Positions 24,307 through 35,958 are shown, numbered from the stretch's first letter. The stretch: DNA of 64,000 nt from Azolla pinnata (GCA_037176905.1 JBBBWG010028090.1:23544-87543); one strand, 5' to 3'. Numbers and translations: made by a program. The notes: generated by a model from the sequence alone, not told the origin.

Positions 24307-26668
24307 CTTCTCTTCCTTCTTTTAGATTTTCCAATGGTATGATTTAAGAAACCTGTATAAAAATCATAAAGTTGAAACAAGGAAACAACGCATAAATTAC
24401 CATATCCATGCAGATCTAAAGCAATAGAAACCGCATGAAACTAAGACACTTCCCTCTTTTATTTCTAGCAAAAATATTAAGTTTGGATCTACATCGACCT
24501 ATCCTCAGTTTAACTTTTACCAGGATACAACAAATTCACGCAAACTATAGTATTCATATGTGAGCAGATAGGAGCTAGAATTAGAGTGGTAAAATGGATT
24601 TGGCAAAGGTAATGAGAGAAATTTGAACTGTTCTCCCAAAAACCAGAATTTCACCTTCAAGCTCACAATAACTGACAAATAAATGCCCCTACTTGAATAT
24701 AATGGCAGAAAACATTCGTCAAAGAAACAAAAAAACTTCTCAGAGACACATATCAATGCGTAGATACTAATATCCTAAGCGAAAGAACCGGTACTGCTTT
24801 TGGAAATGTAAGGACTTAGGGATTTTGGGTTCAAATAAGTAGTGAAACACAAAATTCAAACCACTGTGGTGGAAAGCTACAGATTGTTAACACAATGGCG
24901 CCAGAGAAATTCCATGAAGACAGCGAAAACGAAGGGAAATTGCAGAAATTTATAAATAGAATTGAGAAGTTCATCAAAGTCTCAACAAAGCTAGACTGTG
25001 GTTGATTTTGAAGCTAAAACAATTCCAGATATTTACAGATAGCATTGAAATATTGCCCTACATTTTCATATAGCACGGCTGCGGGAGGCTAGGACTCAAC
25101 AAAGCTAGGACCTGATTGGCAAAAAGAATTGTTGAGAATTTCCAAAACCAGGCATGTCGCTCACTACACAGATCTGAAGTTCGCAAACTAGGAATGAGGA
25201 TACTGCAAAGATAAATCGATGAAAGAAATAGGATGAACCACAGATCTGAAAAGCGGAGTGAACCCTAAGACGAGCACAGGAAATAGGCTCACACTGCAGT
25301 GATTTGGAGCGAAAGTAGAAACAAAAGCAGAAAGTATGGAAAATATCATCTTTAATAAAACCATCATAAACGGGAGAAGTAGACAGAGGAGGTAAAAAAA
25401 GGAAGCTATTCGAAAACAAACGAGTTGAGCTGAAAATGGCTATAAAGGTTCCGCGCAGCCAGCAGCGAGGTGGGTAGAAATCAGTAAAAGGAAATTCATA
25501 GCTGGTTAGCTGACCAGAACTCTGCATTTGCCCCTTGAACATAGAATTAGAAGGATCGAAACCACGAAGAAACGTAAGGGAAGAAGGAGTAGCTTTACCG
25601 AAGCAGAGATCCGCACACACCGAGAGAGCAGTTCTTCCCGGATGATGATGAAGAAAAAATAAAGGATGGAAGGAGAGAGAGAGAGAGAGGAGAGTAATGG
25701 AAGGAAAGAAGAGGTATTTACGTGAAGGAAGGGGGCAAGACTCGAGCTTTTTCACTGAGGGACAGTTAGTAAAAAGAAGGCAAAAAGAAAGGAGTAAAGG
25801 AAGGATGGATATGTGTCGCGTGAAGAGGAGGAGGAGGGGTGAGAGAAGGAGACAACGAGAATCTGATCTTTCGTGGTACTCCGACGAGGACTGAAGCAAG
25901 GGAGGAAAGAAGCAAAGCAACACAAAGGAAGGAGGAAGCAAAGGAAGGAACAGAACGGAACGGAACGAAACGGAACGAAACGAAACGAAACGAAACGGAA
26001 CGGAACGGAACGGAACGAAACGAAACGGAACGAAACGAAACGGAACGGAACGAAACGGAACGGATCGGAACGGAAGGAAAGAGATGAGGAATGGAGTGCG
26101 CAAAATACCTTGCGAGCAAGGAGGAAATGGACCTCTCTCTCCTTCGTTTCTTCTGCAGAGTTCTTGTGCTTCCGCTGCGGCTGCTGCTGCTGCTGCTGCT
26201 GCTTCTTCTTCGCTTGCTTGTGGTGATGGCGATGGCGATGGCGATGGAGGATCAATGGCAGCTTCGCCGTCGTCTGCAGGTTTTTGTTCTATCCTTTTTC
26301 TTCTTCTTCTTCTTCTTCTTCTTCTTTGTTTTCTGATCTTTTTTTCAAAACTGTTTCTTTTTGGATGGAGCGGTTTTGGGGGGGGGGCCGGGGTTTTATA
26401 GCTGCTTCTTGAAAACCGTGGGTTCGCCCAAAACCGCCCTCTCGAGAAAACCGCCTTCTGCAAAAACCGCTTCCCTCGGTTTCACACTTGTACGGCTCGC
26501 TTTGTCCGGACAAAAAAAAAAAAGCGAACGCACAAAATTCCTTTTGTTTTTTTTTCCATGGAAAAAAATTGGGTACTTTTTTCCCTATAAAATTAGGGGA
26601 CATTTTGCCAGAAACTCGCCTGACAAAAAATATTGCAAATCAATGCCCTCGTTCGGAGAAAACTTTTA
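24307..26668. other. Upstream region of the TSJT1-like gene, simple repeats
   Basis: No second gene is recognised. The stretch should contain the 5' UTR and promoter of the minus-strand TSJT1-like gene. It includes (GA)n at 25674-25690, a pentamer array at 25946-26075, (GCT)n/(CTT)n at 26165-26215 and 26298-26325, and 'gatggcgatggc' at 26224-26245. The 452-residue minus-strand frame at 25105-26463 is Phe/Arg/Ser-rich simple sequence and is rejected as a gene. Confidence 0.55.
25946..26075 (+). repeat. Pentanucleotide array (CGGAA/CGAAA)n
   Basis: About 25 consecutive five-base units, CGGAA alternating irregularly with CGAAA, from 'cagaacggaacgg' to 'cggatcggaacgg'. On the minus strand this reads as FRSVP-type repeats in every frame, since five is not a multiple of three. 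It lies upstream of the TSJT1-like gene and is a length-variable microsatellite candidate. Confidence 0.95.
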
Positions 26669-26911
26669 CAGTCGATCGATTCGATCAACGCATAACAGTC
26701 GATCGATTTGATTAACATTTAACAATCGATCGATTCGATCAACGCTTAACAGTCGATCGATTGGATTAACATTTAACAGCCGATCGATTTGATTAACATT
26801 TAACAGTCGATCGATCTGATTAACACTTGACAGTCGATCGATCTGATTAACACTTGACAGTCGATCGATCTGATTAACGCTTGACAGTCGATCGATCTGA
26901 TTAACGCCGAA
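26669..26911 (+). repeat. Minisatellite, nine units of 27 bp with CGATCGAT core
   Basis: Nine direct units follow each other without gaps. Each starts 'cagtcgatcgat', continues with 'ctgattaacac' or a variant, and ends 'ttga' or 'ttaa'. The last four units are almost identical, the first five more diverged. Each unit carries the palindrome TCGATCGA. Confidence 0.94.
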
Positions 26912-27600
26912 TCGAATTAATTACGAGCTCGATTTTTGGCCGGTCGAATCGGTTCAACCAATTGATCAGCATTCGGTTCAATCGATCAGCGCTGATGTTT
27001 TAATGCGCCGATCGGGTTAATCAGATTCCGGAACTGCTAACCGCTCGTCGATCGAAGATAGTGAGGAAGTCGATTAGGAATCAATTAGTGGGAAGCGATC
27101 AGGAAAGAAATAATTATATATTAAAAAAAAGAAACGTTGTACTAACGGAATCAATCAGGTGTTAATTTTTTCGTGTTAATTTGTACTCTCTTTGTGTTAA
27201 TTTGTACTCTCCGATTTTAGCAGGCGCCAAAATGTAATTTATAATTTTGTCAGGCGTTCTGTTTCTGTAATTTCTCCTCGTAAATAAAACACGATTTCGA
27301 ATCTATCTTTCTTCAGATACATTCTACACGTATTTACCGTTTTTGGAAAACTTCTTCTCGTTTTTTTCCCAATATAAAGGTCCTTTCATTAGTGAAACAG
27401 GGGAACCCAGATTGTGCGGAATTAACTAAATGCAGAGAACAGAAGAAGAAGATGCCCCGTTTTTTGGCTAACGATTCGCGATCAGAATCCAAATCGTTCC
27501 CCATTCCTCCCGTTTTACGCTCATCGCATCTGCAATCATTTCGGAAGCCTCGCTTTGACCTCATCTTTTGTTTTTTGTCCATTGGCGGCCTAGCGTTTAA
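26912..27600. other. Non-coding stretch with dispersed repeat copy 2
   Basis: No gene is supported. The part at 27045-27265 matches the dispersed repeat at 19610-19830 in block order ('gtgggaagcgatcagg', 'actaacgg', 'gattttagcaggcg', 'gtaatttataattttg'). A 73-residue frame at 27392-27613 has no recognised domain and runs into telomere-like DNA. Confidence 0.5.
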
Positions 27601-27690
27601 GTTTAGGGTTTAGGGTTTAGGATTAGGATTAGGGTTAGGGTTAGGGTTAGGGTTAGGGTTAGGGTTTAGGGTTTAGGGTTTAGGGTTACG
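27601..27690 (+). repeat. Interstitial telomere-like repeats (TTTAGGG and TTAGGG)
   Basis: Nearly perfect tandem units on the plus strand: three TTTAGGG-like units, then about six TTAGGG units, then four TTTAGGG units. TTTAGGG is the common plant telomere unit; TTAGGG is the six-base variant. The block is short, internal and flanked by ordinary DNA, so it is an interstitial telomeric sequence and not a chromosome end. Confidence 0.92.
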
Positions 27691-28130
27691 GCCCATGCAT
27701 CTTCAATTAAGGCCACTTTTATCAGACCCTTGGATCATACTTTGCGCAAGATTCCCCATGTCTCTAATGCTTTTAAGAGCTGATCGATCCGAAGCGCATC
27801 TCCATTTTGCTTTCGAGCACCAGAGTCTGGAAGTTTAAGCTTAATTAGCTCGGCCTTTTCGCTTGCGGATCGAGCCAGTTCGAGAGAAAAAAAAAACGGG
27901 GAAAAGAAAAAAACGATCGTGATCGACCGATGACCCTACTACTCGGAGTTTCACAGCTTTTATGGACGTGTTTATCCGTAAATCGGACAAAAGGTTTTTA
28001 AGAGTTTTTAGGGTTTAGGGTTTGGATCTGGTGCAGTTAGCGGTTCTGGCACACGATTATCGCCAAAGTTTCTTTATGTTTTTTTTTTTACACCCTGGAA
28101 AAATCTCCCAAAAACTAGCCTTCAATTGGG
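27691..28130. other. Non-coding stretch, no gene recognised
   Basis: Nothing coding was seen. The motif 'gtgcagttagcggttctg' at 28029 recurs at 28358 ('gtgcaattagcggttctg'), showing that the downstream repeat block has duplicated flanks. Confidence 0.45.
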
Positions 28131-28350
28131 CTTTTGTTTATATATCCGTAAATCAGATAAAAGGTTTAGGGTTTAGAGTTATGAACTTATTTATATCCGT
28201 AAATCAGACAAAAGGTTTAGGGTTTAGGGTTTAGGAGGGTTATGGACTTGTTTATATCCGTAAATCAGACAAAAGATTTAGGGTTTAGGGTTTAAGGTTA
28301 TGGACTTGTTTATATCCATAAATCAGACAAAAGATTTAGGGTTTAGAGTT
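28131..28350 (+). repeat. Tandem units of about 60-70 bp ending in TTTAGGG
   Basis: Four units share 'tatatccgtaaatcagac', 'aaaaggtttagggtttaggg' and 'ttatggacttgttta'. A related, incomplete unit lies at 27968-28020. Each unit couples a unique stretch with one to three telomere-like heptamers, so the telomeric motif was amplified together with neighbouring DNA. Confidence 0.88.
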
Positions 28351-28554
28351 TAGATTTTGGTGCAATTAGCGGTTCTGCTGCTTGCTGAGACATGAACTCT
28401 GCAATTATCTCCACGATTTCTTTACGTCTTTTGTTTTGTTTTTTTGTTGTACTTATACACTCCCCAGAAACTGACTAGCCTTTCAAAAGCTTCTGCTAGA
28501 TGGGGAATCGAACCTAAGACCTCTCTCACTTCAAGATGAAGCAGAATTCAATCT

Positions 28555-28760
28555 TAAAACCCTAAACCTTAAACCTTAATCCCTAAACCTTAAACTTTAA
28601 ACCCTAAACCTTAAACTTTAAACCCTAAACCTTAAACCTTAAACCCTAAACCTTAAACTTTAAACCCTAAACCTTAAACCCTAAACCTTAAACCTTAAAC
28701 CCTAAACCTTAAACTTTAAACCCTAAACCTTTAAACCTTTAAACCCTAAACCTTAAACTC
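28555..28760 (-). repeat. Degenerate telomere-like array (CCCTAAACCTTAAA)n
   Basis: About fourteen copies of CCCTAAACCTTAAA and close variants (CCTTAAACTTTAAA) lie in tandem. The unit is a dimer of the plant heptamer in which every other copy has changed to CCTTAAA. The orientation (CCCTAAA on plus) is opposite to the block at 27601. Confidence 0.92.
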
Positions 28761-31700
28761 TGAATCGCTCGAACTTCAGATTTAGTGCATGATTCTAAAT
28801 GCCAATAATTGCAGACTATAGGTTAATTTGATTAAGATGAAACATGCCCATCTTAATGTTGTCAAGTCTCAAGTCTCAGGTTTGAGGTTCGGATCCTCCC
28901 TTCGGAGGATGATCTGGCTCTGTTTTCTTTCTTTTTTTTTAGGGTTTTTTTTCAGATCTCCTCTTCCAATGACTAGATGACATGCTCTTCTCGTGCGGAC
29001 GAAAAGAACAAGAAGAACGTTATCCGATGCACAGTCAGACGCCCGTGACGATAAAATGTCAGACTCAGATGGATGATGATGATGATGATGATAGTGATTA
29101 GTATTATTACGATGATGACAATGATGATGATGATGATGGCGAAGGCGATATTGAAACTTATACAAGACGCTCCCTTCTTTCGTTTTTTTTATTTCTCTCT
29201 TCTGTGGACCTCTCTTTGATCAGACAATTCCGATGCGCGGTTTTTGACCGCAATTTTGGAATGTTCTGATACGACAATTTGTGCCCCCTACACCAAAACG
29301 ATTTCTCGATCCGAATCATCTGCAAATGGATCGATCAGTTGTGTGAAATGAAGCCAGAACACACGACTCTTTGTCTTGTCTGATCTGATAATGGGGAACA
29401 AGGTGTGCCAATCGGTGCAATGTTGCTACATACGTATAGCGTACAGTACACGTGAGTACATACGATACGTATTTTAAAAGTATCCAGTTGAAAAGTTTAC
29501 AAATACTTTGAATGCTTATTCTAATATGCATAGTTGTTAATTATGGATTAAACATTTTACACACGGTTTAGTACGTTAAATACGGATCAGATATGCTAGA
29601 TATGGTTTAATACGTTAGATACGAACTAAATATATTAGATGCGGGTTAAATACGCGAAATATGGGCTAACGATGTTGTTAAAGTGCATCGAATAATTACA
29701 CAAAACTGCAATTCAATCAAATCTACAGATGTACATGCACTAAAATTTCTTGTTTTCCATTTCTTGGGCATTTTTACTAAATCAGTAAAACTCTTAAACT
29801 GTAGAGAGAATCAAAGCTTTAAATTCGAAGTTTATATAACAGACAACATTCACTTTCAAGACAAAACAGTATCCCCAGTAAGAACTAAATTTTTTATATT
29901 TATAAGTTCGGCTTAAAAAAAAAATACAATAGCTCTGAAACGCGAAATGTGTGTCGTATTAATACACGTCTGTATGTTTATCGATAAAATACGTATTTTT
30001 TAAACAACACTGCGAATCATGCTACCTCAGTCATAGCTTTGATTATCATTATTTTTTCTTCTGTTAAAAAGGAGATCGATCGAACTGGGTCCCTTTAGCA
30101 GTATACATCTGCGACACAAATCCACGCATGCATCTGAGGCAGACGTTACTCGATCAGATGCCTACATTGTAACGATTCGCGAGAAAAAACATCGTCAAAT
30201 CGCTTCTGTTGTTGCTATTGTAGGGCTCTCTCTGCCCCACAGAAGCAAAGAAGAAAAAAAAACAAAAAAAGTCGACGCCTATCGACACTAAGGATAATGT
30301 TGAGAAATCATACAATGGGAAAGAAAAATCGGAAAGAATTTAAGAGAGTTTGTGGACTCTACGAATTGTGCATCGTTTTCGAGCTCTGTAAAAACCCAGA
30401 TACCAGGCCAAACCAATTTGTCACTAATTATAGAAGTTATAAGTTAAAACCCCAATCTCAAGTTTCAATGTTTAGCTCCAAATTAGGGTCAAGTGGAATC
30501 GATATGCTACCAAGTTGGAGAATCGACGAGTATTCTCTACTTTCCATCTTGGCTCCGACGTGTTAGATGCCAATCCATCAATGATACGATAGATCGACAT
30601 TGGAACATCATGCGAAACTTGGGAATGATCGAGAAGTGCCGAAGCACCGCGAGTATCTTTTTCTTTCTTTCTTTCTTGTCGAAAAGAAGCTAAATCCTTC
30701 ATCCATGTGATTAAGTGGATGAATAGCAGATCATATTATCATCGATCATAAGCGCTCCAAATTGCCTTTTCCTACTCCTGTTAAGTGTCATAGGGGCAAA
30801 TTTATAACTAGACAACATTTGTACAACTGCGCAAAATCGAATTAGCGAGAGGCAAATTAGATTGTTTCTGGCTAATTAAAGCAAATAGTCATCAATCTAT
30901 AGACTAAGTGGAATTCTCACTCATTTGGAGTAAAAATCATAATAGCAATGATCATTGAAAAGGAGAAGAAGAAGAAGAATCGATCGGGAGGCCACAAAAA
31001 AACTGAGAAGAAAAAACAAAAAAACTCTTCTACCCCCAACCCCGTGCGAAAAATGAGAAGAAGAAAAAACAAAAAACCATAACAACCCAAACAAAATCAT
31101 ATGATTCCAAATCATAACAAGTATGTTGGCTGTTGCCTGAATGAAAAGCTTCATCAATTTGGAATAAAAATCATAACAGCAAAGATCATGGAAGAAGAAG
31201 AAGAAGAAGAAGAAGAAGCAATTGAGAGGTCACAAAGGAATGAGAAAAACAAAACAACAAAACTAACCTCTACAGAATCATATGATCAGAATCCCTGCCA
31301 AATCACATGATCAAAAGAGCTATGATCCAAAATCTTCTGGATACAGAACTTTTACCTGCACCGAGCTTGTTCGCAGCAGCAGATCGTAGCCCCGATTGAT
31401 GCCCAAGACCTCGGATTTGCGCTGCTAGATTCACCATCAAACATAAGGTATAAATAATCTGAGGTGAAAATAGAGGGGGTTCCGATTCCATCTTGCAAAA
31501 TCTTTAACTATACTAAGAATACAAATAATCCCTTTCAACAGCAGAGTTTGCATACATTACCTTTCATTTTTTCACTTAATTACAAAGCCTTACAAATTTC
31601 GCCCGATTAGTAGTATACATCCGGAGGTATTTTGTGCGATAAAATCGACACTGTTCCATCTACACTCTCTTTTTAACCAACCTCTTCAGGTGGTAGTATG

Positions 31701-32115
31701 TCCATTCCACCATCTTCCCCCCCACTTCGCTCTCCTTTCCGCTCCCTCGACGACATTGTTTAGGCATTTACATGTCTTGATCTACTATGTTCTACACATC
31801 ACCTGCATATCCACGCCTTGCGACTCACAAAACAAAACCCGAAACTGTTCCGACACTGAACACCAGTGCTGTAGAAACCTTCCGGGGGAATAAAAACAAA
31901 CAAAATCTTCGATCCTTGAACACAAAACCCTCAAAGTTCCGAGCATCGCTCCAAGCTGCTCTCGAAAAGGCACCCAGAACAGAGAGCATGTCCCTGATCG
32001 ATCCATTTGAGCTCGAAACACACGCCAGAAAAACGAATTTCCACCGTCTTCAATACCAGTTAACTGGCTCCATTACCCCCTGAAGAGAAGAGAGAAGGTT
32101 AGATGTGCATAAAAA
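28761..32115. other. Long stretch without a recognised gene
   Basis: No protein family is seen in any frame. Simple repeats: (GAT)n-like at 29070-29145, which yields a poly-His frame on the minus strand, and (GAA)n at 30960-30980 and 31190-31218. A loose 20-22 bp repeat ('ttaaatacg', 'ttagatacg', 'ggtttaatacg') fills 29555-29665. A 110 bp block with GAA core at 30930-31042 is repeated at 31157-31275. The stretch adjoins the 3' end of the DOG1-ankyrin gene, so a 3' UTR may begin at 32115 and run left. Confidence 0.45.
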
Positions 32116-35100
32116 TCACCATGACATTGGGGATAAGAGGTTATGTACAGCATTGGCGAGTAAAGCATCATACATCGTAGTAGTATCGACATCCAGTTCT
32201 GATTCCATATCATCTGCGATCAGATTCCCGTTTGAGACTTTCCTTTCAAGCAGTTGAATCATGGCTCGGTCGCACGACATTCTAGCTGCATCCAACGGCG
32301 TAAATCCGTGTCTGTTTAAGGACCGATTCAGGAGTGGGCAGAGTATCATATTTTCATCTTCATGGATATAAAACACATGATCCGAGCTTTTTTTCTTTCT
32401 TTGTTCCATAGAGAGAGGGAACTTTTCCGACTAAAAGCCCTTATAGCATTTATGACCATTTCCTGCAATGCCCTTTCCATCAACAAGACAGAGACTTGGC
32501 ACAGTTTCAAAAGATTCCTCAATCGGGAAACAGTTTGCCCAACTCCTTAGATGAGTGTCACATCGAAGGTCTCTGACCCATTTGACTACTTTAACATATC
32601 TTGGGTCTATTTCAGACGCTTTCTTCTGATCCCTTGACCAAAAGGGCATTTCAAGGAATAGTCATATAAACCAAGAGAGATTCCAAAATTACTTTCTGTT
32701 TTTTCTCCAGATTCTTTGCAGATTTCTCTTCAGCTGTGAAATGACAATACTCCAACTTGGATGCTTACCTATCCTTGGCCAATACGTTGGCACCATGATT
32801 GACAAGGAGTGTGGCCAATTCAAGATCACCTTCTGCAGCAGCAATATGCAGCGGTGTCCGATCTCCGTAGTCGGAAACATTGGGGCTCACACCATGTTTT
32901 ATTAGCCTCTCCATGTATGAAATATCTCTGCTTGCTGCGGCCTTACATAGTTCCGTCCCTTCATCCTAGTATAAAATCCATACGGCACTTACGAAATCAA
33001 CCTAAACAACCTTAAGTTCACATTCAGAGCTTTATTCGAAGTTTCAAAGAAAACCACCATGAACTCAAAAGTTTGACACTCTCCAGCCTATCTAGATTCC
33101 AACAATTCAAAGAACCAATATATAAAGGGTATAACGAACCATATCTAATTAAACAGAAGCTTTTAAGTTTAGGGTTTAGGGTTACATCTAGTTTAGGGTT
33201 TAAGTCCTATTTCTTTAACTTACATCTAGTTGCTTCAAATAGAAATTTAAGGTATGCCATGAGGTTAATGAGAGGGTATGAAGTTTTTTAGATTTCTCAC
33301 CTCTAAATGTGCCTTAGCTCCACATTCAACAAGAATTTGCATTACAGAATCATGTCCTGCCCTTATCGCCTCAAGCAGCGGAGTAACTCCAAACTTATCT
33401 ACACAACATTTTTTGAGAGACAAATCTCACTTCCACTCTGTCTAAATCCATTGACAATTAGAGATGTTTTTTGGTAAAATATTTCTACTACATATAGGAA
33501 TACACAAAAACCTATCCAAAACTAGATCAACAATGAAGAGACGGTTTCATATTTCAAACAAAAAGTGATGAATTCCAAAAACAAGAAAAAGTGAACCTTT
33601 CTTATTCACGTCTGCGCCCTTCTCTATTAGCAGAGAAATGCATTCGACGTAACCATTTGTGGCAGCTAAGTGCTGCAAAAAAGAGACCAGGAAAATACTA
33701 TATCTTATAAACAGAAATGGTAACTCTTAAAAGCATAGAAAGAAAAAATGCAACAAGCACCGAAACCAGGTAACCACAACTTTAAGGAATACTAAAACAA
33801 CTATCTTTGCCGCGCACAGTTATTTTTTTCATCAGCCAGTATCCTGGAGCTAAAGCATGTTTAAATAACACAAAAATACATCCAGGTTCAAACTCTCACT
33901 AAACCCACTCAATCTACTGGATGCCAACCAGAAATGTAGGGATCAAGCACACACGACAAATTTCTGGTTTCCACTAGTTGAAAAACGCATCATTTGAGCT
34001 ACTATCTTCATCAACAATCGTGCTATGCTCTGTATTTCTACACCTCTCGAGCATCTCAGCATTGATATTAACAAAAGAACTCGTGAAAGCCAAGTTTGAT
34101 CCATGCCATACAAGCTACTTAGGCCCCTGATCCGTGAAAAACTTTTGCCTTCATCAGTCTCACCCATGAACATTGAGTAAATACAGACATAACTAGCATT
34201 GCAACAGTTCAAGGCAATCTGAAACCTCACCAGCGGGGTTCTACCATCATAGTCCGGCTCGGAGGGGTCGACCATATAACCATCTAATGCTTTCTGAAGG
34301 CTGATATGATCACCTTGAGATGCAAGTTCCGTTATCTTGATACCATTGGTATAGGCTGGGACATTCCATGCATTGATGCTATCGCCCCTCTGGTTGCCAA
34401 GGGTCTGTATTGCTATGGCCATCTCAAATGCCGCAACGACGTATTGTCCAGCTTGTAGAGGATTCAAGATATCGAGCAATCCTTGAAGGGTTGCTCCTCT
34501 TAGATCTTCTGCCTCTAGTAGGAGATCGGACAAGTTGGCGAGCTTAGGCTCTATGGCATCTTGGACTACTGAGAAATCATTGGATTCGCTGATAGGAGGA
34601 TCCGAGGTGGCCGCTACCTTGGTCATATGATGATCAGCTACTAGCATCTGCGATATCGTGGAAACATTAGGGCATAAATTAGGGAACATATTAGGGATCG
34701 ATACATCGGGGAAAACACTGGGGAAAAACATTCAGGATACCTTAAGGCTACGCTATGGGTTTCTTGATCTTGTAACAAGAACAAAAAGAAAGACTTTTTC
34801 AGGTTCTTATCCCAATATCTTCATCTTCACATCTCATTTTTACCAACAACAACAACAACAAAAAAGGAAAACACATTTCTTTACACATCAATTGGACAAG
34901 TTGGCGAGCTTAGGCTCTATAGCATCTTGGACTACTGAGAAATCATTGGATTCGCTTATAGGAGGATCCGAGGTGGCCGCTACCTTGGTCATATGATGAT
35001 CAGCTACTAGCATCTGTGATATCGTGGAAAAATTAGGGCATAAATTAGGCAACATATTAGGGATGGATACATTGAGGAAAACACTGGGGAATACATTCAG

Positions 35101-35958
35101 GATACATTAAGGATACGCTATGGGTTTCTTGATCTTGTAACAAGAACAAAAAGAAAGACTTTTTCGGGTTCTTATCCCAATATCTTCATCTTCACATCTC
35201 AGTTTTACCAACACCACAACAACAAAAAAGGAAAACACGTTTCTTTACACATCAAGAGGGTCCTGACAGCAAAACACCAAATGTTCTCTTTCTTTCCCTT
35301 CAAAGAGCCTTGTAGCTTCAAACCGGAATTTGGGGATGCTAACATAGAGTTCTAATACGCAAAGAGCACAATTACCCCGGCAAAAAACAAGAGTGGAAAC
35401 TTCCACAAATTACGCTTCCAGTGCGAGAAGTTGCAGAATTACCTGGACGACAGCTATCCTGGTGCACAAGGAATCTTCGGCGATCCGAAGCTTTTGCTGG
35501 AGAGCATCGAGGTTAGAGAGCTGAGTGGCGGAGAGAGATCCCATGGTGGGCAATTCAATGCCGTGGATAAGCCTCAGGAGCTCATCCTCGATGTGCATTC
35601 CCATGAGCGAATACACAAGGACGATCGCTGCAGTAGGCCTCCAGCCTCCCATCCAATTGAAGCTCGCTTCCAGATGGCTCCTCCACATCCCTGCAAGCAC
35701 GAAAGAGGCATCTTCCCTGCATAGCTTCCTCTTCTCGTCCATGTAGTCTATACACCTGGCATGCACATCCCTCACCATCTCCCAGACGTGCTGCTGCGCC
35801 TCCGATTCGGCCATGGCGGCATCGCCGGGATCGCCCGCCAGGTGCTGAGATCTCGAGGTCTGCTCATTGACGATGGTGCGGAGGTCTCGGAGCCGGGCTT
35901 TCATGTCGTTGAGCCATTGGCAGTAGAATTTCTCGAAGGCGGCGATGGAAGAAGACAT
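32116..35958 (-). CDS. DOG1-domain protein fused to an ankyrin-repeat domain
   Basis: Six minus-strand exons join in phase: 35958-35443, 34647-34231, 33672-33597, 33398-33301, 32965-32769 and 32311-32116 (stop TGA), giving 499 residues. Residues 1-172 plus the first part of exon 2 form a DOG1 domain: start FEKFYCQWLNDM, then RCIDYMDEKRKLCRED, MWRSHLEASFNWMGGWRP, and LLDILNPLQAGQYVVAAFEM near residue 245. DOG1 domains occur in the seed-dormancy protein DOG1 and in TGA bZIP factors. From about residue 275 come five ankyrin repeats (DYDGRTPLHLAATNGYVEC, DKFGVTPLLEAIRAGHDSV, ELCKAAASRDISYMERLIKH, DYGDRTPLHIAAAEGDLEL, NVLAKDRHGFTPLDAARM). These closely resemble the cytoplasmic ankyrin region of plant SKOR-type K+ channels, but no channel part is present. 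All six borders have GT/AG and matching phase, including the exon joining both domains, so the fusion is not an annotation artefact of two genes. Function unknown; a regulatory scaffold is an inference. Confidence 0.85.
34528..35256 (-). repeat. Tandem duplication of 366 bp covering the 5' part of exon 2
   Basis: The block 34528-34891 recurs at 34894-35256 with few changes. It contains the acceptor side and first 40 codons of exon 2 plus about 240 bases of intron 1, including 'aaaaagaaagactttttc' and 'tttctttacacatcaa'. The identity is high enough to suggest a recent event. Confidence 0.93.
34888..35013 (-). pseudogene. Duplicated partial exon 2 with early stop (possible poison exon)
   Basis: This is the second copy of the start of exon 2, lying in intron 1 of the DOG1-ankyrin gene, between exon 1 and the working exon 2. 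Its acceptor (GATATCACAG) is intact and its phase is the same as the working copy, so it could be spliced to exon 1. It then encodes 41 residues, almost identical to the true exon, and runs into TGA at 34890-34888 right at the duplication junction. Use would give a DOG1 fragment of about 213 residues without ankyrin repeats, or trigger decay of the transcript. Confidence 0.8.

Noticed and set aside
25105-26463. 452-residue open frame on the minus strand
   Set aside because: It is carried by pentamer and trimer repeats and reads as Phe/Arg/Ser simple sequence with no domain. It lies in the upstream region of the TSJT1-like gene.
27601-27690. A true telomere or chromosome end
   Set aside because: Only about 90 bp of repeat, flanked on both sides by ordinary DNA and genes; it is interstitial.
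29041-29165. Poly-histidine frame on the minus strand
   Set aside because: Product of a (GAT)n-like microsatellite; no start context, splice sites or neighbouring coding sequence.
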